A DNA stretch of 64,000 nucleotides, from positions 62,001 through 126,000 of the forward strand of contig JAIXWL010000017.1 of NCBI GenBank assembly GCA_027491315.1, read 5' to 3'. The position numbers and the translations under genes are program-made. Positions 18,044-26,192 of the stretch are shown one piece after another. Under the pieces are notes generated by a model. It searched no databases. It was given only the letters and a program-made list of their open reading frames with translations, and had not been told where the DNA came from. The stretch comes from Cytophagaceae bacterium (GTDB taxonomy: Bacteria > Bacteroidota > Bacteroidia > Cytophagales > Spirosomataceae). Numbering within the stretch: position 1 is the stretch's first letter; each line of letters starts with the position of its first letter.

Positions 18044-19336
18044 TTATAAATAAAGTGGGAATTGCTTCATCCACTGATTTACTTCTGTTTTAACTTGTGC
18101 CAATACTGTCTCGTTTTCGTGGTTCATCAATGCGCGATCAACCAAATCAACGATTTGTTCCATTTCTGTTTCTTTTAGACCACGAGTTGTCATAGCGGCA
18201 GTACCCACGCGCATTCCCGAAGTAACAAATGGAGATTTATCATCAAACGGCACCATGTTTTTGTTGATGGTGATATCTGATTTGATTAAGGTATTTTCTG
18301 CTAATTTTCCAGTTAGACCTTTCGGGCGTAGGTCGATCAACATCAAGTGATTATCCGTTCCTCCTGAAATGATATCATAACCTTTGGCTAAAAATGCTTT
18401 GGCCATAGCTTGTGCATTGCTTTGTACCTGTTTAGCATATGCTTCAAATGTCGGAGTAAGCGCTTCACCGAAGGCAATGGCTTTCGCCGCAATCACATGC
18501 TCTAGTGGACCACCTTGAGTTCCAGGGAATACGGCTCCATCTAGACAAGCCGACATGGTTTTCAAGTCGCCTTTCAATGTTTTGAACCCAAAAGGATTTT
18601 CAAAATCATTTCCCATCATGATCAAGCCTCCACGAGGTCCACGTAAAGTTTTGTGCGTGGTAGTTGTCACAATATGGCAATGTTGCATCGGGTTATTTAA
18701 TAAACCTTTGGCAATTAACGCTGATGGATGTGAAATATCGGCTAATAAAATGGCGCCCACTTGATCTGCAATGGCTCTTAATCGAGCGTAATCCCAATCA
18801 CGAGAATAGGCAGAAGCGCCACATATGATTAATCTTGGTTTTTCTTTGGCGGCAGTTGCTTCTACCTTATCCCAATCAATTAAACCTGTTTCTTTTTCTA
18901 CACCGTAAAAAAATGCTTGAAAATATTTTCCAGAAAAGTTTACCGGAGAACCATGGGATAAGTGACCCCCATGAGAAAGATCAAATCCTAAAATCTTGTC
19001 GCCAGGATTTAAAAATGATAAAAATACTGCTGCATTGGCTTGTGCCCCAGAGTGTGGTTGCACGTTTGCCCATGTAGCTCCAAACAATTGCTTAGCACGC
19101 TCTATGGCTAGTGTTTCCACCTCATCCACTACCTCGCAACCTCCATAATAACGTTTGCCTGGAAGTCCTTCCGCGTATTTATTCGTCAAAACGCTACCTT
19201 GAGCCTCCATCACTTGAGGAGAAGTAAAGTTTTCTGAAGCAATTAACTCGATACCGAATTCCTGACGGTGAGCTTCTTGACTAATCAATGAAAAAATTTC
19301 GTTATCGCGCTGTTGTGGGAATGTGCTTGCAGCCAT
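18044..19336 (-). CDS. glyA: Serine hydroxymethyltransferase
   Basis: A 430-residue PLP enzyme that interconverts serine and glycine and charges tetrahydrofolate with a one-carbon unit. Seen: [18 protein letters not shown] near the N-terminus, the [15 protein letters not shown] loop, and the Schiff-base lysine Lys229 in [14 protein letters not shown]. The length is typical. It is first in a leftward operon followed after 9 nt by tatC. A -7 box on the minus strand at 19373-19380 fits its promoter. Confidence 0.97.
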   Translation of the reverse strand: MAASTFPQQRDNEIFSLISQEAHRQEFGIELIASENFTSPQVMEAQGSVLTNKYAEGLPGKRYYGGCEVVDEVETLAIERAKQLFGATWANVQPHSGAQANAAVFLSFLNPGDKILGFDLSHGGHLSHGSPVNFSGKYFQAFFYGVEKETGLIDWDKVEATAAKEKPRLIICGASAYSRDWDYARLRAIADQVGAILLADISHPSALIAKGLLNNPMQHCHIVTTTTHKTLRGPRGGLIMMGNDFENPFGFKTLKGDLKTMSACLDGAVFPGTQGGPLEHVIAAKAIAFGEALTPTFEAYAKQVQSNAQAMAKAFLAKGYDIISGGTDNHLMLIDLRPKGLTGKLAENTLIKSDITINKNMVPFDDKSPFVTSGMRVGTAAMTTRGLKETEMEQIVDLVDRALMNHENETVLAQVKTEVNQWMKQFPLYL

Positions 19337-19372
19337 GGAAATATATTGTTCGTATTTACGTTAGAATGGGCA

Positions 19373-19380
19373 CAAAATTA
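19373..19380 (-). promoter_or_regulatory. Probable -7 element of the glyA operon
   Basis: The minus strand reads TAATTTTG, matching TAnnTTTG, 37 nt upstream of the glyA ATG. The -33 element is not clear. Confidence 0.45.
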
Positions 19381-19429
19381 CGTTTTTTTATCCGAATAGA
19401 AAAACCATTTTACGGCCTTTTCCGTTCTA

Positions 19430-19437
19430 TAGATTTG
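19430..19437 (+). promoter_or_regulatory. Possible -7 element of dsbD
   Basis: TAGATTTG matches TAnnTTTG on the plus strand, 99 nt before the dsbD ATG. It would give a leader of about 90 nt that contains the inverted repeat at 19501-19517. Confidence 0.35.
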
Positions 19438-19500
19438 TCATAGATATCCACTAAATTGTTTAATTTTGAAAATTATTTCACTCTCACGAACTAGATATAC

Positions 19501-19517
19501 ACCAAACAACGTTTGGT
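19501..19517 (+). repeat. Short inverted repeat in the dsbD leader
   Basis: ACCAAAC, 3-nt spacer AAC, GTTTGGT: perfect 7-bp arms ending 18 nt before the dsbD start codon. It could be an operator or an RNA hairpin near the translation start. There is no T-run, so it is not a terminator. Confidence 0.55.
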
Positions 19518-19535
19518 TATGAAAATATTGAACAT

Positions 19536-21506
19536 ATGAAATACAAATTACTTCTCCTAAGCTTGTTTCTTTTTGTGCTAAGCCCTGTGTTAGCCCAAAA
19601 GCTTGTACCCGCCAAATGGTCTTGGACTTTGGAGCCAGCGAAGCCGACCGTAGGCCAGGAGGCTGAAATTGTATTTCAGGTAAGTATTGAAAAAGGATGG
19701 TACCTTTATTCATCTGATTTTGACAAAGATTTAGGCCCGGTTGTGACTACCGTGACAATCAAAAATCCAATTGGATTTGAATTGGTGGGTGGTTTAAAAG
19801 CTGTTAATCCACATTCTAAATTTGATAAAGAGATTTGGAATGGAACGTACACCTATTTTACCGAAAAAGGGGAGTTTAGACAGAAAATCAAGATCAATGC
19901 TGAAAATTGGAAGATTGAAGGGAATTATGATTCTCAGGCTTGTTCCAATGAAAGTGGACTTTGCGTGCCCGTCAAAGGGGCATTTACCCTTGCTAGCACT
20001 GCTGCCGCCTCGAATGTAACTTCAGACGATTCAAAAAAAAAAATCCTTGAACCAGTAGTTCCTAGTGCTAGTCCCGTAGTTCCTGATGAGTCTTTATGGC
20101 AATTTTTCTGGATTGCAATGGGGGCTGGACTTTTGGCATTATTGACACCCTGTGTTTATCCTTTGATTCCGATGACGGTGAGTTTTTTTACCAAACAAAA
20201 AGGGGGTAAAGGATTGGCCTTTTTGTATGGTTCCTTCATCGTGTTGATATATGTGTTTTTCGGAACGCTTTTGGCCTTTTTTGCTGGGGCTAGTTTTGCC
20301 AATTTCTTAAGTACTCATTGGATTCCTAATCTCTTGTTTTTTGGAATTTTTATCTTTTTTGGTATTTCCTTTTTAGGAGCATTCGAAATAGTTTTGCCCT
20401 CAGGCATGGTTAATTCGGTAGATGCTAAATCTGACAAAGGTGGGGTGATTGGGGTGTTTTTTATGGCTTTCACTTTGGTGTTGGTTTCATTTTCATGTAC
20501 GGGGCCATTGGCTGGTAGTATTTTAATAGCGGCTTCCCAAGGAGCTTTTGTGAAACCCATCATTGGCATGCTTGGTTTCTCTTTAGCCTTTGCTATTCCC
20601 TTTACTTTATTTGCCATTTTCCCTGGTTTCATGCAAAAATTACCCAAATCTGGGAATTGGATGAACGAGGTAAAGGTGGTATTGGGTTTCTTAGAAATAG
20701 CCCTAGCCTTCAAGTTTTTGAGTGTAGCGGATCAAGTATATCACTGGCACTTATTGGACCGTGAAATCTTCTTAGCCATTTGGATTGCTATTTTTGGAGC
20801 CTTAACCTTGTATCTGTTTGGTAAAATTTCTTTACCACATGATGGTCCTGCAGGAAAATTATCCATTCCAAGAACCTTGTTTGCCACGGCTGTATTGGCT
20901 TTTGTGGTGTATTTAATTCCAGGAATGTTTGGTGCACCTTTGAAAGGTTTATCAGGATGGTTGCCTCCTATGAGTAGCCAAGATTTCAAAGGTAATTTAG
21001 GAGAAGTAAACATAAAGCCAGGCTCAACTGGAACAGTTAAATACGGAGATTTCTTAGAGTTGCCCTTAGGTTTGACCGGCTTTTTCGATTACCAAGAGGC
21101 AAAAGCTTATGCCATTCAAGTAGGTAAGCCATTGTTCATTGATTTTACCGGTCATGGTTGTGTGAATTGTCGAAAAATGGAGGAGTATGTATGGTCTGAT
21201 CCCAAGGTCTTGAAACGTTTGCAAGAGGAGTATGTGGTGGTGGCTTTATATTGTGATGATAAGACGGAATTGCCTGCTGATCAATGGTACGTTTCAGAAG
21301 TGGACGGACAGGAAAAGAAAACCTTGGGAGATCAGAACTTAGATTTTCAGATAAGTCGATTTAATTCTAACGCACAACCACATTATGTCTTATTGGATCC
21401 TAGAACCGAGGGTGGACCTCTGGTGAGCCCGGTAGCATTTGATGCCAATGTGGACCATTTTGTAGAGTTTTTGGATAAAGGTTTGCGTCAATATAAATTG
21501 AACTAA
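19536..21506 (+). CDS. dsbD: Thiol:disulfide interchange protein DsbD
   Basis: A 656-residue protein that moves reducing power from cytoplasmic thioredoxin across the inner membrane to periplasmic thiols, including those needed for cytochrome c maturation. Signal peptide MKYKLLLLSLFLFVLSPVLAQ, N-terminal DsbD-alpha-like immunoglobulin domain (about 25-150), CcdA-like membrane domain (about 190-490, LLTPCVYPLIPMTVSFF with Cys, and SFSCTGPLAGSIL with its partner Cys), and a C-terminal thioredoxin-like domain with the redox pair Cys542-Cys545 in HGCVNCRKM. All three modules are complete. A small membrane protein follows after 4 nt. Confidence 0.93.
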   Translation: MKYKLLLLSLFLFVLSPVLAQKLVPAKWSWTLEPAKPTVGQEAEIVFQVSIEKGWYLYSSDFDKDLGPVVTTVTIKNPIGFELVGGLKAVNPHSKFDKEIWNGTYTYFTEKGEFRQKIKINAENWKIEGNYDSQACSNESGLCVPVKGAFTLASTAAASNVTSDDSKKKILEPVVPSASPVVPDESLWQFFWIAMGAGLLALLTPCVYPLIPMTVSFFTKQKGGKGLAFLYGSFIVLIYVFFGTLLAFFAGASFANFLSTHWIPNLLFFGIFIFFGISFLGAFEIVLPSGMVNSVDAKSDKGGVIGVFFMAFTLVLVSFSCTGPLAGSILIAASQGAFVKPIIGMLGFSLAFAIPFTLFAIFPGFMQKLPKSGNWMNEVKVVLGFLEIALAFKFLSVADQVYHWHLLDREIFLAIWIAIFGALTLYLFGKISLPHDGPAGKLSIPRTLFATAVLAFVVYLIPGMFGAPLKGLSGWLPPMSSQDFKGNLGEVNIKPGSTGTVKYGDFLELPLGLTGFFDYQEAKAYAIQVGKPLFIDFTGHGCVNCRKMEEYVWSDPKVLKRLQEEYVVVALYCDDKTELPADQWYVSEVDGQEKKTLGDQNLDFQISRFNSNAQPHYVLLDPRTEGGPLVSPVAFDANVDHFVEFLDKGLRQYKLN

Positions 21507-21510
21507 AAAG

Positions 21511-21960
21511 ATGGATTGGTCTTCTTATTCGGCTGTCATGGCAGCCACAGCCATCAAGTTCATTGCTGGTCCTATTACAGGTTTCAGTTTGGGTCTCAGC
21601 TGGGTTGAAACGATACTTTTTACCTGGCTGGGGATGATGATTACCGTGAGTTTTATGATTAGTTTAGGTCAATGGTTAGTCAAATATATTGCCCAATGGC
21701 GCCAACAAAAACCCTTGGTTTTTAGTAAACGGGCTAGATTAGCGGTTAAGATTTGGACAAAGTTTGGCATCAAAGGGATAGCGGCATGTACCCCCTTATT
21801 TTTGACTCCTATTGGAGGTAGTTTGTTGGCTCTCTCCTTTAAAGTTCCTTTACCAAGAATCCTGTTTTTTATGGCAATTTCTGCCTTTTTGTGGGCAAGT
21901 ATCTACACGGCCTTAATTTATCAGTTGGATTTTATTCGCGACTATTTCATGGAGAAATAA
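21511..21960 (+). CDS. Small multi-pass membrane protein, unassigned
   Basis: A 149-residue protein with four probable membrane helices (about 5-28, 30-55, 85-110, 115-138). A basic loop separates the pairs (WRQQKPLVFSKRARLAVK). The third segment reads FGIKGIAACTPLFLTPIGGSLLAL, which resembles the Gly/Pro-rich membrane motif of DedA and small-multidrug-export-like proteins, but I cannot place it in a family with confidence. It starts 4 nt after dsbD and is surely co-transcribed, so it might support redox transport or simply ride along. Confidence 0.75.
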   Translation: MDWSSYSAVMAATAIKFIAGPITGFSLGLSWVETILFTWLGMMITVSFMISLGQWLVKYIAQWRQQKPLVFSKRARLAVKIWTKFGIKGIAACTPLFLTPIGGSLLALSFKVPLPRILFFMAISAFLWASIYTALIYQLDFIRDYFMEK

Positions 21961-21986
21961 AAAAGCCTCCGAAATTTCGGAGGCTT
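21957..21986 (-). terminator. Rho-independent terminator of the small lipoprotein gene
   Basis: A perfect 24-bp palindrome AAGCCTCCGAAA / TTTCGGAGGCTT with its T-run on the minus strand, so it primarily ends the leftward lipoprotein transcript. It also lies just after the stop of the plus-strand membrane protein gene. Confidence 0.85.
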
Positions 21987-22008
21987 GAATATGGTCTAGC
22001 GAGTGGTA

Positions 22009-22251
22009 TTACTCACTTACATTTTTAGAGTTGTACAATTTAGCACGCAATTCATTGGCTTTCACTTCCAACTCAGGTTTAGCTGTGTAAGTCTGTTTTG
22101 TTTGAGCTGCTGCACTATCTGGATGAACACCGTATACATAAGTATCACCTTCACGAACATCTTTTTGCTTAATTCGATTGTTTTTTTGGTAATCGCATGA
22201 GCTAGCTAAAGCAACAACAAGAAGGGCAGGTAATAAACTTTTCAATTTCAT
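22009..22251 (-). CDS. Small lipoprotein, function unknown
   Basis: An 80-residue protein with a lipoprotein signal: MKLKSLLPALLVVALASSC, lipobox LASSC with the modified Cys at 19. The mature part is short, charged and probably helical (KANELRAKLYNS). No aspartate follows the Cys except at +1 (CDY), a context that in E. coli would keep a lipoprotein in the inner membrane, but that rule is not proven in Bacteroidota. It has its own terminator and is a single-gene unit. Confidence 0.75.
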   Translation of the reverse strand: MKLKSLLPALLVVALASSCDYQKNNRIKQKDVREGDTYVYGVHPDSAAAQTKQTYTAKPELEVKANELRAKLYNSKNVSE

Positions 22252-22324
22252 ATAGTTGTGTAAAAAATCCGATGCAAAAATAAGTCCAAAATTGGTACAA
22301 AAAAAATTTCTTTAAATATGCGGC

Positions 22325-24052
22325 TTAGCTTTCTTCTAAATTTTTGATTTTTTCAGCTAAAAAGCTCATTAATTCAGCAATGTAGGCTTTGCTAAAATTG
22401 AATTCAATTCCTGCCGTGGCATAAATTGTTTTCATAGGTTCTGTATAGCCTAATTCCAAAGCTTGTAAATATTGCTCCAAAGCTTGTTTAGGCTGACGGC
22501 AATAATTTCTCCAAACGGCCAAAGCACCCAGCTGGGCGATGGCATATTCGATGTAGTAAAAGGGTACTTCGAATAGATGTAATTGTTTCTGCCAAATATT
22601 GGTTTTGATTTCTTGTAAATCTGACCAATCTGTGACGTTATCTGAGAATCTCGAAATGATTTCTAACCATTTAGCATCTCTTTCTGCTTGGCTATGCGAA
22701 GGGTTTTCATAAATCCAGTGCTGAAAGGCGTCGATCGTGGCCACCCAAGGTAAAGTTTCTAAAATGTCTTCCAAATGCTTGATTTTGGCTCTTTTAGCTT
22801 CTTCTGGGTTGGGAAAGTAAATATCCCAATGATCAATGGTTAATAATTCCATACTCATGGAAGCCAGTTCGGCTACTTCAGACGGAACATTTCTAAAAGC
22901 ATTCAATGCCAGGTCTTTTGTGACGATGGAGTGTACAGCATGTCCACCTTCATGTAGTAAAGTGACCATATCGCGTACTTGTCCTGCGGCATTCATGAAG
23001 ATGAAGGGGAATCCACTTTCTTCTAATGGGTAATTATAGCCACCTGGGTTTTTCCCTTTTCGGGAATCTAAATCAAATCGGTTTAATTTGACCATTTCTT
23101 TGAGGCAGTTACCTAGGAATGGGTCTAATTCATCAAATACGTGTATGGTTTTATTCAGTAAATCATCAGCGGTGGTAAAAGGAACTAGAGGCTTTCTTCC
23201 CCATGGATCAACCGCTTTGTCCCAAGGTTTTAATGCCTCTACTTGAAGGACTTCCTTTCTTTTAGCCGCTTGCTGGTTGACCATGGGAACAACAGTTTGA
23301 GCGACAGCATCATGAAATTCAAAACAATCATTTGCTGTGTAGTCAAAACGACCTAAGCTTGCAAAGGAATAATCTCTAAAATTATTAAAACCAGCATTTA
23401 GAGCCACTTGATGTCTTCGTTCTATCAGTTTATTGAATAGCTCATTCAATTCCTGTTTGATACTTAGCCGTTTATTGGCTACGAGTAAATACACTTCCTG
23501 GCGCTTATTTCGGTCAGTGGATTCTAAATAGGCATTTGCTTGTTGAAGTGTTTTTTCCTGGCCATCAATTTCGACCATTAAGCCACCAGTTAGGGCACCG
23601 TACTCGGTGGAAAGATTGGATAGTTCCGTATATAATGGGATGTTTTCTTCTCGAAATATTTCAATGGCTTTTTTCATGCCACGAAGCATAATGCCATATC
23701 CATGTGCGGGTAATTGATCTGCAAAGCCAGATTCAACTATTTTTTTGTTCCAAGCATCCTCGTAAATGGAGGCATTGGGCATGATGTCATTGACAAACTG
23801 CTGGTAACTTTTTTGTAGCTCCTCATTTTGATTGTCGCAAGACATTTTGATATATCTCCAAGCAAAATTTTCAGATAAATAGCTTTCTAATTCAGATCGG
23901 CTGATGCAAAACTGTTCTAACTCTTCCAGGCTTTGAATGGACAAAGAACTTAGTTTTTCAAAATAGGGTAATACACTTTCCCAAGTGCTTAACTGGAAAT
24001 CAGAAGGAAAAAAACTTCTTTTGGGCGCCTCTAGGCCAATCGTTCTACTCAT
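22325..24052 (-). CDS. pepF: M3 family oligoendopeptidase (PepF-like)
   Basis: A 575-residue cytosolic zinc metallopeptidase that cuts short oligopeptides. The zinc site is LLHEGGHAVHS (His367, Glu368, His371) with the third ligand expected in the downstream SMSMELLTIDHW segment, where the glutamate is visible. The C-terminal YIEYAIAQLGALAVWRNY and YTEPMKTIYATAGIEFNF are conserved in the PepF branch. No signal peptide. Its promoter probably includes the minus-strand TATTTTTG at 24068-24075. Confidence 0.92.
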   Translation of the reverse strand: MSRTIGLEAPKRSFFPSDFQLSTWESVLPYFEKLSSLSIQSLEELEQFCISRSELESYLSENFAWRYIKMSCDNQNEELQKSYQQFVNDIMPNASIYEDAWNKKIVESGFADQLPAHGYGIMLRGMKKAIEIFREENIPLYTELSNLSTEYGALTGGLMVEIDGQEKTLQQANAYLESTDRNKRQEVYLLVANKRLSIKQELNELFNKLIERRHQVALNAGFNNFRDYSFASLGRFDYTANDCFEFHDAVAQTVVPMVNQQAAKRKEVLQVEALKPWDKAVDPWGRKPLVPFTTADDLLNKTIHVFDELDPFLGNCLKEMVKLNRFDLDSRKGKNPGGYNYPLEESGFPFIFMNAAGQVRDMVTLLHEGGHAVHSIVTKDLALNAFRNVPSEVAELASMSMELLTIDHWDIYFPNPEEAKRAKIKHLEDILETLPWVATIDAFQHWIYENPSHSQAERDAKWLEIISRFSDNVTDWSDLQEIKTNIWQKQLHLFEVPFYYIEYAIAQLGALAVWRNYCRQPKQALEQYLQALELGYTEPMKTIYATAGIEFNFSKAYIAELMSFLAEKIKNLEES

Positions 24053-24067
24053 GCGAATAATTTTTTA

Positions 24068-24075
24068 CAAAAATA
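24068..24075 (-). promoter_or_regulatory. Probable -7 element of pepF
   Basis: The minus strand reads TATTTTTG, a match to TAnnTTTG, 16 nt upstream of the pepF ATG. No good -33 element was seen. Confidence 0.45.
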
Positions 24076-24175
24076 CACAAGGTATTTGGCTTTTGCAGAT
24101 GAAAAAATAGGTTTCTTGATTGGTATAAATCAATTGATTGATAAAATGGGCACTATTTTTGAAATGATTTTTTTT

Positions 24176-24208
24176 AGATTTGTCAACTTTTCAAAAGTTG
24201 ACAAATCT
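24176..24208. repeat. 33-bp perfect palindrome left of the broken aldo/keto reductase
   Basis: Arms AGATTTGTCAACTTTT and AAAAGTTGACAAATCT (16 bp, no mismatch) around a single central C. Its size and design equal those of the elements at 5796-5828 and 25055-25087, but the sequence differs. It lies 28 nt upstream of the reductase ATG; a GGAGG at 24210-24214 follows directly. Confidence 0.9.
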
Positions 24209-24236
24209 AGGAGGTGAAAAGCAAGAAAATTCTAAC

Positions 24237-25047
24237 ATGAACATACCTTTCGTAACATTAAATAATGGCATAAAAATGCCCCAATTGGGCCTTGGATTAT
24301 ATGCTCCAAAACAGCAAAATGAAATCAAACAATCCGTATTGGATGCCTTAGATTTGGGTATTCGCTTGATAGATTCGGCGGCCATATACGGGAATGAGAA
24401 AGAAGTTGGACAAGGAATAAATGAGTCCGGTATACCTAGAAGCGAGCTATTTATAACAAGTAAAGTCTGGATGGATGATATGGGTTATGATTCTACACTG
24501 AGGGCCTTTGATAAAACGTTAAAGGACCTAGATGTAGAATACCTACTTGATTCATTGGCCCAAGGATAATGCCAGAAAAGAAACATGGAAGGCCCTAGAG
24601 ACTTTGTATGAACAAAAATTATGTCGCTCCATTGGTGTTTCAAATTATTATCAAAAACACCTAGAAGAACTTTTTGTGAGCGCCCATGTTTGTCCGGCAG
24701 TGAATCAATTTGAATTGAGTCCATTTTGTTATATGCCAGATGAACTTGCTTTTAATCAAAGAAACAATATTCAAGTAGAAGGCTATGCTCCTTTAGTTCG
24801 TGGTTGGAAAAAAGACGATGTTACCTTAAACGAAATTGCGGAAAGATATGGGAAAAGTACCTTTCAATTATTGGTTCGATGGAACATTGAATTAGGTGCT
24901 GTAACTATTCCAAAATCAGTTAAAAAAGCAAGAATTCAAGAGAATATGGAAGTTTTTGATTTTAGTATTGCACCTGATGATATGCAAAAGCTAAGTCTGC
25001 TGTATGACAATACGCGAGTAGCGTGGGATCCAAGAGATTTTTTTTGA
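24237..25047 (+). pseudogene. Aldo/keto reductase, frameshifted
   Basis: The gene is split into two frames. The first (from ATG 24237) carries MPQLGLGLYAP, the catalytic Asp and Tyr in LIDSAAIYGNEKEVG and Lys in ITSKVW, then goes out of frame and stops at 24569. The second continues from about 24547 with LIHWPKDNARKETW, giving the catalytic His, then CRSIGVSNYYQKHLEEL, the cofactor segment VTIPKSVKKARIQEN and the normal C-terminus. Intact relatives read YLDLYLIHWP at the joint; here YL is followed directly by LIHWP with one stray base, consistent with loss of 8 nt between CTA repeats. All four tetrad residues survive, so the damage is recent. It was an NADPH-dependent carbonyl reductase. Confidence 0.85.
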
Positions 25048-25054
25048 TTTTTTA

Positions 25055-25087
25055 AACCTTGACAGCGTTTGAAACGCTGTCAAGGTT
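25055..25087. repeat. 33-bp palindromic repeat, copy 2 (perfect)
   Basis: Arms AACCTTGACAGCGTTT and AAACGCTGTCAAGGTT (16 bp, no mismatch) around a single central G, 7 nt after the reductase stop codon and between convergent genes. It is the inside-out form of the copy at 5796-5828. Confidence 0.9.
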
Positions 25088-25129
25088 AACGAAAAAACGA
25101 TTTTTTTATTGAATCAATAAATTGATATA

Positions 25130-26182
25130 TTAATCTAGGTCAATAACCACACCACTCGACAAAGGATGAGCCACGCAGGTAAGTACATAGCCTTTTTTGA
25201 TTTCATTGTCTGTCAAACCATCTTCTTCATCCATCATAACCTTGCCACTTTTACATAGGCCCATGCAAGCCGTACACATTCCTGCCTGACATGAATAAGG
25301 CACATCAACATCGGCTGAAAGGGCCGCCTCTAAAATGGTCTCATGAGGCTTTACGGTAACTCGATGCTCCTTACCTTCATAAATAATGGTGATTTCCTGC
25401 TCTTTTAAGCTACCATCATCTTCCGAGGTTTCTTCTGCAGGAGTATTAGCGTGAAATAATTCCCGATGAATATGTGCAGTAGGTACGTCAAACATGCCTA
25501 AGGATTCCTGGATCTCATCCATCATGCCAACTGGACCACATAAATAGTAATGGGCCTCTGCTATATTTAGGCCAAATTCTTGTTTCAAATAATATACCGT
25601 TGAAGCTTTATTGATTCGTCCTTTTAGCCCAGGCCAATTCGCTGCCGGTTGACTAATCACATGCAAAACAAGGAAGCGCCCTACATGGGACTTTTCCAAA
25701 TGTTCCAATTCTTTCTTGAATATTATTTGATCCTCATGTCGAGATCCATAAATCAAATGTACTTTGGATTGAGGTTCCGACTTCAGTATTGTCTTAATCA
25801 TGGAAATCAATGGCGTAATACCTGACCCAGCTCCCATGAATACATAGGTTTTAGCAGCGTCTGCCTGCGGTTCAACAAAAAAGTTGCCCATTGGCTCAAT
25901 CACCTCAAGGCTATCTCCAACCTTAATTTGATCACATAAATAATTGGATACCACTCCGCCAGGGATGCGCTTTACCGTAATGGCGGGAGAATGGTCAATT
26001 AAGGGAGAGGAAGATAAGGAATAGCTTCGGCGTACCTTATTCCCATTAATTACAGGAATCACAGTTAAAAATTGTCCTGAATGATAGCTTAATGCCTCAT
26101 GTATCGGATGCCAAAAATGTATCGTTTTGGTATCTTTCGTTTCTTCGGTAATTTCTTTAACAGATAAATGCAAGAATTTCAT
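25130..26182 (-). CDS. Ferredoxin reductase-like flavoprotein with C-terminal 2Fe-2S domain (PaaE/HmpX-like)
   Basis: About 350 residues. An FNR-type FAD domain (SGQFLTVIPV; RRSYSLSSSP for FAD binding), an NAD(P) domain (FMGAGSGITPLISMI; LCGPVGMM) and a plant-type ferredoxin domain at the C-terminus with cysteine ligands in CQAGMCTACMGLC and VLTC. It passes electrons from NAD(P)H to an oxygenase or other acceptor. The architecture is that of PaaE, the reductase of phenylacetyl-CoA epoxidase, but no paaABCD genes are present. Starts at 26206 or 26188 are also possible; 26182 (MKFLHLSVKEI) fits the family best and lies beyond the upstream gene's stop at 26193. Confidence 0.87.
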   Translation of the reverse strand: MKFLHLSVKEITEETKDTKTIHFWHPIHEALSYHSGQFLTVIPVINGNKVRRSYSLSSSPLIDHSPAITVKRIPGGVVSNYLCDQIKVGDSLEVIEPMGNFFVEPQADAAKTYVFMGAGSGITPLISMIKTILKSEPQSKVHLIYGSRHEDQIIFKKELEHLEKSHVGRFLVLHVISQPAANWPGLKGRINKASTVYYLKQEFGLNIAEAHYYLCGPVGMMDEIQESLGMFDVPTAHIHRELFHANTPAEETSEDDGSLKEQEITIIYEGKEHRVTVKPHETILEAALSADVDVPYSCQAGMCTACMGLCKSGKVMMDEEDGLTDNEIKKGYVLTCVAHPLSSGVVIDLD

Positions 26183-26192
26183 GTTCATCAAT

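Noticed and set aside
19438-19713. 91-residue minus-strand ORF over the dsbD start
   Set aside because: It covers the dsbD leader and signal peptide in antisense; no family likeness.
20315-20713. 132-residue ORF on the minus strand inside dsbD
   Set aside because: It lies wholly opposite the CcdA-like membrane domain of dsbD; its Lys/Pro-rich sequence is what an antisense reading of hydrophobic helices gives. No family features.
24540-24575. Programmed frameshift as an explanation for the split aldo/keto reductase
   Set aside because: There is no slippery heptamer at the joint, three codons of conserved sequence are missing, and aldo/keto reductases are not known to use frameshifting.
24176-25087. 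Insertion sequence or transposon
   Set aside because: No transposase or integrase frame and no target duplication seen; the palindromes are not ordinary terminal inverted repeats because each is itself symmetric.
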